Source: a virus. Taken from it: a stretch of 24,728 bases of DNA. The notes beneath the pieces were generated by a model. The model saw nothing but the letters and a program-made list of their open reading frames with translations. It did no database searches and was not told the DNA's origin. Shown one piece after another: positions 1 through 5,278 of the stretch (the first letter of the stretch is position 1; every line of letters starts with the position of its first letter). Made by a program: the position numbers and the translations under genes. The stretch is taken from positions 1-24,728 of IMG/VR virus record IMGVR_UViG_3300020463_000126. One strand, 5' to 3'.

Positions 1-765
1 CTGAGTAGTTGCAAGGCCGACTTGTGTGGTTGCTAAGGCAACCTGAGCTTGACCATTGGTGGTCGCCAGACCAGCCTGAGTAGTAGCCAAGGCAACTTGG
101 GCCGCGCCATTAGTTGTCGCCAGAGCCGCCTGGGTGGTGGCTGTTGCAGCACTTACGGCCGCAGCGTTCTTGTGAGTTTCGGCAGTGTCTCGATAACCAA
201 GTGCAAGATCTCTAGCCGCCTCTGAAGCAGTTTTGGCGGTTTCGCTGGCGGTTTTGGCTACGACACTAGCATCTCTTGCTGTTTCGCTTGCGGTTTGGGC
301 GCTTGAGGATGCCGCTGACGAGGTTGCAGCATTTCCCGCTTGGGTAGTTGAGATTGCTGCTTGTTGAGATGCTGTAACCGCGCTGCCGGCCGAATTGTTT
401 TCTGAGACTAGAGCTGCCGCAGCAGAAGCGGCCGAAGCAGTAGAACTGGTAGAGGCATTGTTTTCAGCAGTTTGGCTGTTTGAAGCACTGGTGGCCGAGG
501 CCGCAGCGCTGGTCGAGGCTTCACTGGCCTTTGTGTTCGATGTGTCACGAGCTGCTTCACTTGCAACTTTAGCTGTTACTGATTCGTCCCGCGCTGTTTC
601 AGACCCAACTCGAGCAGCCTGGGCAAGAGTAAGCTCATTACCGATGGAATTAAAACTATTAGCTGCTGCTGCTGCCGAGGCTGCTGCTGCATTGACTTGA
701 GACTGAATAGTAGCGCTTACAGTTGGGCTACTCCCGCCATCTTTGAAGAACGATGATTTGGCCAT
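1..765 (-). CDS. Tail fibre protein, N-terminal 255 residues (partial)
   Basis: The frame opens at the ATG at 765 and stays open to the left window edge, so the C-terminus is missing. A strong ribosome site (GAGGGAG, 5 nt from the ATG) overlaps the end of the adaptor gene, whose stop is at 768-770. The protein starts MAKSSFFKDGGSSPTV and is then almost entirely Ala, Ser, Thr, Asn and Gln, with recurrent SETARD and ASEAAR blocks. Near the edge it has a regular 18-residue repeat built from ATTQAGL plus ATTNGQAQVAL, seen in two full copies and the start of a third. This composition is typical of the elongated trimeric shaft of phage tail fibres. The receptor-binding tip would lie outside the window. 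The call as a fibre rests on composition, repeats and position after the head-tail adaptor, not on a recognised domain. Confidence 0.8.
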   Translation of the reverse strand, partial: MAKSSFFKDGGSSPTVSATIQSQVNAAAASAAAAANSFNSIGNELTLAQAARVGSETARDESVTAKVASEAARDTSNTKASEASTSAAASATSASNSQTAENNASTSSTASAASAAAALVSENNSAGSAVTASQQAAISTTQAGNAATSSAASSSAQTASETARDASVVAKTASETAKTASEAARDLALGYRDTAETHKNAAAVSAATATTQAALATTNGAAQVALATTQAGLATTNGQAQVALATTQVGLATTQ

Positions 766-767
766 AT

Positions 768-1382
768 CTACTCCCTCTCGAAATCGAATGCAGCTTGAAT
801 AACTTGCGTGGATCCGTTGAGCTCCTGGTCATCAGCTTGCGATTGCAGCTCATTTAGAAACTGATTGTATTTACCTTCAAACACCTCAGCTCGTTCATCG
901 AGGAAGTAGTCTGATGCATATGTCAGGCCGGCATAAATAATCATGTCCGGTGCGACTTTACTTAATGTGGTCTCTGTTGCATCCGTAGCGAATTCACCGA
1001 CCTCGCCGTAGTAATCGAGCGTCAGCGTCCCATCGACTGCGTGGGGGAACAGCAAGACGTTCGCTTGTTGGCGACTAAAGAATTGAGGATTGCCGGTGAA
1101 GGCATTTGCCAGGTGAGACCGCATCGTTGACATAGGTATGCGCGTGAGCTGAACCCCTGAGCTGTGGTACAGGTTTATGATCTCGAGAAAGTCACTTGGT
1201 AAAACTACCGAAGTTGTGTTGCCCGAAATTGTGTAGTTCTGCTGCTTCTCCATCAAAGGAACGCGCAAGTTCCGTTGGATCCGAGCCAGGCCCTGATCGA
1301 TGAACCTGGTCGTCAATGTTGCTGTGATATCTGTCCGGTTTAGCAGATCATTAAAATGACTTTTCAGATCACCATAGTTCAT
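768..1382 (-). CDS. Head-tail adaptor, gp4/tail-tubular-A-like
   Basis: This 204-aa protein starts MNYGDLKSHFNDLLNR. It has the pattern of small podovirus adaptor proteins: an N-terminal helix with LLNR, then a RFIDQGLARIQRNLRVP block, a middle beta-rich part (FLEIINLYHSSG, TLTLDYYGEV), and C-terminal helices (IIYAGLTYASDYF, FEGKYNQFLNELQSQADD). Proteins of this type (P22 gp4-like, T7 gp11-like) bind the portal ring, close the filled head and dock the tail. Length fits the family. The start at 1382 has GAGG 8 nt upstream. It lies downstream of the capsid and small basic genes and directly before the tail fibre, as expected for a connector gene. Family assignment is from sequence pattern and context. 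Confidence 0.75.
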   Translation of the reverse strand: MNYGDLKSHFNDLLNRTDITATLTTRFIDQGLARIQRNLRVPLMEKQQNYTISGNTTSVVLPSDFLEIINLYHSSGVQLTRIPMSTMRSHLANAFTGNPQFFSRQQANVLLFPHAVDGTLTLDYYGEVGEFATDATETTLSKVAPDMIIYAGLTYASDYFLDERAEVFEGKYNQFLNELQSQADDQELNGSTQVIQAAFDFERE

Positions 1383-1384
1383 CG

Positions 1385-1663
1385 TTAGGTCCTCGTATAA
1401 GTTGGGCGCTTGGCGCGGCTGGCCGGCTTCGATGCACGTTTACGTGCGACAGCTTGCTTCTTCTGATTTGCAGACATGGCACGGCTCTTGGCCGCCGTAA
1501 CGCATTTTGGATAACCGCGCTTACTACCTTTGGCAGATTTGCGACCACACTTGGGGTGCTTACCGCTTTTGTCTTTAGTTGAGATATCGCGCCAGTCTTC
1601 GGCAAACCATTTGGTTAGACCACTAGTAGCTCTTCGCTTAGCTTTTCTTTTTGGCTTTGCCAT
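1385..1663 (-). CDS. Small basic protein with DUF5872-like W/CGR/YPKC pattern
   Basis: This is a 92-aa, strongly basic protein starting MAKPKRKAKRRATSG. The core contains WFAEDWRDI, then HPKCGRKSAKGS, GYPKCVTAAKSRAMS and a Lys/Arg-rich tail. The WF..W-x-DI / CGR / YPKC order matches the small phage and giant-virus proteins carrying DUF5872, whose function is unknown. The ATG at 1663 is preferred over one further upstream (1732) because it follows an AGGGTG site and because the upstream sequence is the end of a different small gene that overlaps it by 26 nt. Two Cys residues (CGR, YPKC) could bind metal or form a disulfide, but nothing shows this directly. It is part of a run of five tiny basic proteins behind the capsid gene. 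Confidence 0.75.
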   Translation of the reverse strand: MAKPKRKAKRRATSGLTKWFAEDWRDISTKDKSGKHPKCGRKSAKGSKRGYPKCVTAAKSRAMSANQKKQAVARKRASKPASRAKRPTYTRT

Positions 1664-1814
1664 TTTTAGACACCCTGTATCCACCGCCGCGCTTTTGATA
1701 CTCGCGTGTAAGCCAACTGCTTCCATAAGCACTCGGCCATTTGTCGAACTTGCGCTTGGCAGCAGCCTTCACAGACGCATAAAGTTTCGGGTTTGTTGGG
1801 ACATTCTTACTCAT
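1638..1814 (-). CDS. Tiny basic protein, 58 aa, PKLY...KFDKWPSAYGSSWL type
   Basis: A complete 58-codon frame runs from ATG 1814 to the TAA at 1638-1640. It reads NPKLYASVKAAAKRKFDKWP, then SAYGSSWLTREYQKRGGGYR and a basic tail ending KKKS. The pattern (PKLY, Ala/Lys helix, KF...WPSAY...W, YxKRGGGY) is a recurrent small protein in phage structural regions and is usually left unnamed. It overlaps its neighbours at both ends. Its ATG shares one base with the upstream TAA (TAATG), and its 3' end overlaps the next gene by 26 nt, so translation is probably coupled. Function unknown. The conserved pattern and gap-free packing argue that it is real despite its size. Confidence 0.75.
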   Translation of the reverse strand: MSKNVPTNPKLYASVKAAAKRKFDKWPSAYGSSWLTREYQKRGGGYRVSKNGKAKKKS

Positions 1815-1978
1815 TATTTACCTACATTACGCATCGCTGTTCGATGTGCCTCGGTAAAGGTTTTGCCGGCCCTCATGAGCTTACGCATCTCGCTCATATG
1901 TTTTGGCGTATGATGGACTGAGTGCCTTTTAAGTGTGTCTGTCTGACGCTTAGTCAGTTGTTTTTTAGGTTTAGCCAT
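1814..1978 (-). CDS. Tiny His/Lys-rich protein, 54 aa, KHMSEMRKLMRAGKTFTEAH type
   Basis: A complete 54-codon frame runs from ATG 1978 to the TAA at 1814-1816. It starts MAKPKKQLTKRQTDTLKRHS, followed by VHHTPKHMSEMRKLMRAGK, TFTEAHRTAMR and NVGK. This is a familiar miniature phage protein (a KxHSxHHxxKHMxxMRKLMxxGxxFxxAHxxAM pattern) found among structural genes of many tailed phages. Its function is unknown. It is very basic and predicted helical. The ATG lies inside the 3' end of the preceding 38-aa gene (8-nt overlap), and its stop overlaps the next ATG by one base (TAATG). It probably belongs to one co-translated cluster. Confidence 0.75.
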   Translation of the reverse strand: MAKPKKQLTKRQTDTLKRHSVHHTPKHMSEMRKLMRAGKTFTEAHRTAMRNVGK

Positions 1979-2087
1979 AACGTCTTTTCCCAAGGCCAGC
2001 CATGCGTCGAGGCTTATTGTTATTAGCGTTACCTGGCTTTCTTTTTTTAGGTTTTGTTTTAGGTGCTCCGTAATGAGTTCCTGGCAT
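1971..2087 (-). CDS. Tiny basic protein, 38 aa
   Basis: A 38-codon frame runs from ATG 2087 to the TAA at 1971-1973, starting MPGTHYGAPKTKPKKRKPGN and ending RRMAGLGKRRYG. A clear ribosome site (GGAGA, 8 nt before the ATG) lies inside the end of the upstream 79-aa gene, whose stop is at 2090. Lys and Arg dominate. There is no recognisable fold, and the chain is probably disordered. It fills the space between two better-supported small genes with almost no gap, which together with the ribosome site is the main evidence. Function unknown. Confidence 0.6.
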   Translation of the reverse strand: MPGTHYGAPKTKPKKRKPGNANNNKPRRMAGLGKRRYG

Positions 2088-2089
2088 AT

Positions 2090-2329
2090 CTAATTTCTCC
2101 GTGATCTCTTGCCCGAGCACTTCCATTTCTTCCGTGACAGGCGTAGGGGTGAATTTGGGTCTTTGGCAGCCTTCGGGTGCTTCTTCATCTGACCGAATGA
2201 TCGAGTACAGTAGTTGTCACCACGAGAAGTGCCTGGGCTAATTGAATAACCTTTGGCCCCGTAACGGACAGTGCGCTTCCGGCCTGTCTTCGGGTTAGTG
2301 ACTGTCTTGCTGTACTTCTTCTCGGCCAT
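2090..2329 (-). CDS. Small basic protein, 79 aa, DUF6321-like
   Basis: The protein has TNPKTGRKRTVRYGAKGYSI, then PGTSRGDNYCTRSFGQMKKH and ends SRKKWKCSGKRSRRN. The order KTxxNPxTGRxxxVRYGAKGY / PGTxRGDxYCxRS / LSRKxWxCSGxxS matches small uncharacterised phage proteins that I associate with DUF6321. Two Cys residues, one in each half, are in conserved positions. The ATG at 2329 overlaps the TAA of the 110-aa gene by one base (TAATG), suggesting coupled translation. It is highly basic and sits directly after the capsid-proximal genes, so a virion or DNA-contact role is possible but is inference. Confidence 0.7.
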   Translation of the reverse strand: MAEKKYSKTVTNPKTGRKRTVRYGAKGYSISPGTSRGDNYCTRSFGQMKKHPKAAKDPNSPLRLSRKKWKCSGKRSRRN

Positions 2330-2661
2330 TACAATCTCTTGTTTGTCGTTATGAATGCATCAAGGTTTTCATCTCGGAGGCGCTTCAAGATTGCCTTCGG
2401 TGTCTCCTTGAACATGTCAAAGCCTTCTCGCTTCCATTTCTCATGAACTGCAACAGGAACCTTAGCTACCGACTGATAGTCGCCAGCCTTTGCTCGGACG
2501 CTATCTTCGCGGGTTCGCTTCAGCTCACTGAGAAAGCCTTGCGGTATAGCTTGATCGGTTTTCCGGACAACGCTGTTGCTGTCTTGGATAAATGACTGTG
2601 TAGAGGTCAGAAAGTTCACCGGCTTCTGCTTACCAGCGTTGTTTGTTGTATCATCGGTCAT
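2329..2661 (-). CDS. Conserved structural-region protein, 110 aa
   Basis: The start at 2661 has AGGAG 8 nt upstream. The N-terminal 25 residues are polar (MTDDTTNNAGKQKP). A central ELKRTREDSVRAKAGDYQS stretch follows, then KVPVAVHEKWKREGFDMFK and a C-terminal LKRLRDENLDAFITTNKRL. The VPxxVxEKWxREGFDxF ... LRxExLxAFxTTNKR pattern recurs in small proteins encoded next to the capsid gene in diverse tailed phages. Its function is not known to me. It is probably a minor virion or assembly protein on position alone. It is the first gene after the capsid gene, separated by about 100 nt that contain an inverted repeat. Confidence 0.65.
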   Translation of the reverse strand: MTDDTTNNAGKQKPVNFLTSTQSFIQDSNSVVRKTDQAIPQGFLSELKRTREDSVRAKAGDYQSVAKVPVAVHEKWKREGFDMFKETPKAILKRLRDENLDAFITTNKRL

Positions 2662-2699
2662 GATTGCTACTCCTAACGTGTAAATGAGAGGTCACCCTG

Positions 2700-2731
2700 G
2701 ACCAGGATAAGGAGAGCAAAAACTCCTGGCC
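2700..2731 (-). repeat. Inverted repeat between capsid gene and the next gene
   Basis: GACCAGGA at 2700-2707 pairs with TCCTGGCC at 2724-2731, allowing one G-U pair: an 8-bp stem with a 16-nt loop on the minus-strand transcript. An alternative inner AGGAG/CTCCT stem exists. The T-run lies in the loop rather than after the stem, so it does not look like a standard intrinsic terminator. It could process, stabilise or attenuate the message just downstream of the highly expressed capsid gene (inference). Confidence 0.4.
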
Positions 2732-2760
2732 CAAGGCTCCCAATTGGTCAATCGTAGGAC

Positions 2761-3898
2761 TTACGAAAGCCCGACGATTTTATGTGAATCAGCGAAACTG
2801 ACATGCTTGACCGAGACTTCCCCAACCAGCAGATGACGATCATTGTCGCCCTGCTTGGCAAGCAAAGTACGTGTGAACGGACGTAGCGTTACAGTCCGGA
2901 ACATGCTCGGGTCAATCAACAGAGCTTGTGTAGACAAAAGCTCTCTATTTAAGACCACCCTGTACGTTCCGAAGGGGGTCACGAGTACCTCAATGACGTT
3001 GACGAAGGTAGTTGTGTCGTCATTAAAGGTCCGTGTCTTGTTGGCTGCCGTAGCGAACCCAGCGACCAAGAGGCTGTCTGCCGGCTTGATCATGAGGGTG
3101 TCGGGATTGGATCCGGCTGTGTACGCTGCTTGACCGGCTGTGTTAACAGCGGCCTCGGTCAGCGGGTCAGTGGCGTTGGATCCAGCATCGGTCGAACCGG
3201 TGATCATCTGATCAACAGAAGCCATTTCACGTGCGGTCGAGCTGTTACCAGCTACGGCTGCGTTTGATACGCCAACCATTGCACGTTCATAGTCTTTCTT
3301 GATCGACTTTAGCTCTTTCGCCAGTTGATACGCCGTTTCAGCAGCGCGGCCATAGGTCTTGATAACGTCAGACGTAGCCGAGACATTGATAGTCTTGGAC
3401 ATGATCTGGCAGCTATTTGACCTGGTCGTCGGTGTGGTCAGCGTGTCATCGGATGCCTGGAACCCTTCTATCTCAGCGTTAGCGGCTGAGGCAGTTAGAG
3501 CATCTTCGATCCATTCGAAGGTACGGGCGTTGACTGTCTCGTTACGGACGAGACTGTGGAAGGGTGTGTCGGAGGGAGAGATATCGTAAATGCATAATGT
3601 TCACTACAGCGCGTTAGACTGTAGCCGGCTTTCGCCAGCTTATGATTACTCATAAGATCGGATCATATCTTCACCCTGGTATAACCAGGGGCAGTGCGCT
3701 TCGGACGACTTCGCCCTACTCTAAAATAGATGATCTCTGAACCTTCCCCGTGAGGGGCTTGGCTGCTGATTGTCCCAGAGGGATGTCCCAGCAATTCACA
3801 CTGTTTGTTTAGACGGATTACTCCGAATGGACACCAGACTTAATGTCCTCGACACTTTCTGCGACCCCTACCTGGTCGTAAGTGGTTAGTACTGCCAT
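2761..3898 (-). CDS. Major capsid protein, SU10/DUF5309-like, interrupted by a group I intron
   Basis: The gene is two exons: 3898-3843 (56 nt) and 3592-2761 (832 nt). Joined, they give 295 residues. Exon 1 starts MAVLTTYDQVGVAESVED, with AAGGA (3907-3911) upstream of the ATG. Exon 2 continues DISPSDTPFHSLVRNETVNA, FEWIEDAL, then NVSATSDVIKTYGRAAETAY, QLAKELKSIKKDYERAMVG and a beta-rich C-terminal domain ending HKIVGLS. The N-terminal Y-ISPxxTPF, the EWxED element and the TxxxSATxxVxxYGR/ELKxIKxDxE helix are the family pattern of HK97-fold capsid proteins of the SU10/DUF5309 type. Without splicing the frame hits a TAA after 26 codons. A reading from the internal ATG at 3402 would lack the N-terminal arm and first part of the fold. 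The gene follows the scaffold gene, as expected. The junction codon becomes ATC (Ile) inside the conserved N-terminal arm. Confidence 0.88.
3593..3842 (-). ncRNA. Group I intron (subgroup IA-like) in the major capsid gene
   Basis: The 250-nt interruption folds by hand into a group I core. RNA positions count from 3842. P1: exon GGACAU pairs with GUGUCC (9-14), with U-G at the splice site. P2: CGGA/UCCG with a GUAA loop (18-29). P3: CAGUGUG (40-46)/CGCACUG (145-151). P4: UUGCUG (49-54)/CAGCAG (75-80). P6/P6a: around CCCC/GGGG (86-97). P7: GAUCAU (108-113)/AUGAUC (177-182). P7.1: CUAUU/AGUAG. P7.2: GGCG/CGUC. P8: CCCUGGU/ACCAGGG (153-169). P9: CUUAUGA/UCAUAAG with a GUAA loop. P9.1: CUGGC/GCCGG with a GAAA loop. 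P9.2: CUACAG/CUGUAG. Signature strings AAUUGCUGGGA, AAUCAGCAGCCAAG, GGUUCAGAG and GAAGAUAUGAUCC match P, Q, R and S. The intron ends in G at 3593. P10 is weak (2 bp). P7.1 and P7.2 point to subgroup IA. There is no internal ORF. Confidence 0.92.
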
Positions 3899-3927
3899 AG
3901 TTTAAATCCTTTTAATGGCTAAGTGGT

Positions 3928-4986
3928 TTACGTTTCCCAACGGGACATAATGACATTCGCGGCATCGGTGAGATCCTGCCGTTGGTTCGCCCGAAGCGCG
4001 TTCTTCTGTTTCGACAGAGTACGTTTCTTCGTTTGAGCCTCGCTGGCTGGAGCTTTCTTAGACCGGAGTGTCTTACGATTAGCTGCTTTGGTCTTTTTCA
4101 CAGTCGCCACCTTTTTTCCCTGATCGAACATCCGAGCTTTGTTAATGAACTTTATAGCGACAGGATCGACGATCGTATTGACTACGTCCTCGCTCATGCC
4201 CTGTTCAATCGCATAGCTACGAATGTCGTTGTACAAATCATTAGACCAACCCTCGATGTCAGCCTCGAGCTGGGTCACAGCCACCTTGGCTTGTTCTTGC
4301 ATGGCAGCTTGCTGCTGCTCACGCATAGCGCTATAGAACTGATCGGTCTCTTCTTGCAGGAATTTAAGGTTACTTGCGGCCGCCGTTGCTTCTTTTCGAA
4401 GCGCTGAGAACTCTTCGTCACCCATAGTTTTGCTTGCTACGAGCATGTCGATTTCTGCATACGGCTTGAACTTCTCAGTGGCCTCATTCAGCATACGCTG
4501 GAGGACCGCTGTAGATTTCCCGACGGCCTCTTCAGCATATCTTCGCTGGGATGCTAGTTCTTGAGACTTCTTGGTGATGCTAGCTTCCTGTCCATAAAGA
4601 CGCTTTAGGCTGGCAATCGATGCAGTCTTGATTTCACCATTAACCTTAATTTCGACTTCGTGATCATCATCGATTTCCAATGCCTCAAGGGCTTCTTCCT
4701 CATCGACTGTCTCTTCTTGTTCGATCTCGTCATCTTCATCTAGGTCGCTGGTGTCTTCATCGGTTGACTGGTCGTTGTCATCCTCATCGTCACTATCGAC
4801 TTCGGCTTCATCAATAAGATCATCGGAGCTCTCAGTCTCTTCGGTTAGAGCTGCCTGATCTTCTGCCTCTGGAACCTTGTCTTCGGATGGCTGAGTTTCC
4901 CCTGCGTCCGTCCACTTTGCCAGTATGGCATCCGCTGTTCCTTGCTGGTCCAACGGAGTTTTCTTGTCGGGCTGCACGTCTGACAT
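3928..4986 (-). CDS. Capsid scaffolding protein
   Basis: This 352-aa protein starts MSDVQPDKKTPLDQQG. The start at 4986 is chosen over ATG 5001 because TGAGG stands 9 nt before it. Residues roughly 35-110 are extremely acidic (runs of D and E). The middle is helical and Gln/Glu-rich coiled-coil-like (ATAAASNLKFLQEETDQFYS, MREQQQAAMQEQAKV). The C-terminus is basic (KKTKAANRKTLRSKK). An acidic N-terminal part, a coiled middle and a basic capsid-binding end, placed directly before the major capsid gene, are standard for podovirus scaffolds, which direct procapsid assembly and then leave. A short motif occurs near both ends (ADAILAKW at 18-25, ANVIMSRW at 343-350). No protease domain is visible. 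Confidence 0.82.
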   Translation of the reverse strand: MSDVQPDKKTPLDQQGTADAILAKWTDAGETQPSEDKVPEAEDQAALTEETESSDDLIDEAEVDSDDEDDNDQSTDEDTSDLDEDDEIEQEETVDEEEALEALEIDDDHEVEIKVNGEIKTASIASLKRLYGQEASITKKSQELASQRRYAEEAVGKSTAVLQRMLNEATEKFKPYAEIDMLVASKTMGDEEFSALRKEATAAASNLKFLQEETDQFYSAMREQQQAAMQEQAKVAVTQLEADIEGWSNDLYNDIRSYAIEQGMSEDVVNTIVDPVAIKFINKARMFDQGKKVATVKKTKAANRKTLRSKKAPASEAQTKKRTLSKQKNALRANQRQDLTDAANVIMSRWET

Positions 4987-4997
4987 GGTGCTATACC

Positions 4998-5270
4998 TCA
5001 CTGCTTGTTGTTAGCGTTTTCATCATCGGCAATGCTTTCTAGAATGCCATCACGCACCTGGACACGCTGTTGTAATGTCGCTGCGATGTCATTGATTGCT
5101 CGATAATGGGCGAAAGCGCGTTCTCTTCCCTCAGTGTCTTGAACTTCTGAGTTTACGAAGAAAGCAAACGTAGCTTGCACCAGTTCATCAATCGTACCGG
5201 TAAAAGCCTGGGAGCCTAAAAGCTCTTCAGCAGCGTTGCCGGCATGGATTTGCTCTTCTTGGGTAGACAT
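4998..5270 (-). CDS. Hypothetical 90-aa protein between portal and scaffold
   Basis: The ATG at 5270 has AGGAGAG directly upstream, overlapping the end of the portal gene (stop at 5279). The sequence is acidic and helical: MSTQEEQIHAGNAAEELLGS, then TIDELVQATFAFFVNSE, EGRERAFAHYRAINDIAATL, QQRVQVRDGILESIADDE. No Cys, signal peptide or membrane segment is present. Small acidic proteins at this position in related phages are uncharacterised. A minor head-assembly role is a guess from position. I do not recognise a domain. Confidence 0.65.
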   Translation of the reverse strand: MSTQEEQIHAGNAAEELLGSQAFTGTIDELVQATFAFFVNSEVQDTEGRERAFAHYRAINDIAATLQQRVQVRDGILESIADDENANNKQ

Positions 5271-5278
5271 ATTCTCTC

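Noticed and set aside
395-700. Plus-strand Ala-rich reading frame
   Set aside because: It is antisense to the low-complexity tail fibre gene and its composition mirrors it. No ribosome site or family pattern.
2700-2731. Intrinsic terminator after the capsid gene
   Set aside because: There is a stem, but the T-run is in the loop and none follows it. Kept only as an inverted repeat.
2761-3402. A 213-aa capsid gene beginning at the internal ATG 3402
   Set aside because: Its frame continues upstream without a stop through the conserved ISPSDTPF and EWIEDAL elements, and the ATG has no good ribosome site. The intron-joined gene explains the missing N-terminus.
3593-3842. Capsid gene broken by a decay insertion or assembly error (pseudogene)
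   Set aside because: The insert has complete pairing for a group I ribozyme, exact in-frame exon joining and a U-G splice pair. Random insertion would not give this, and a phage cannot lack its capsid protein.
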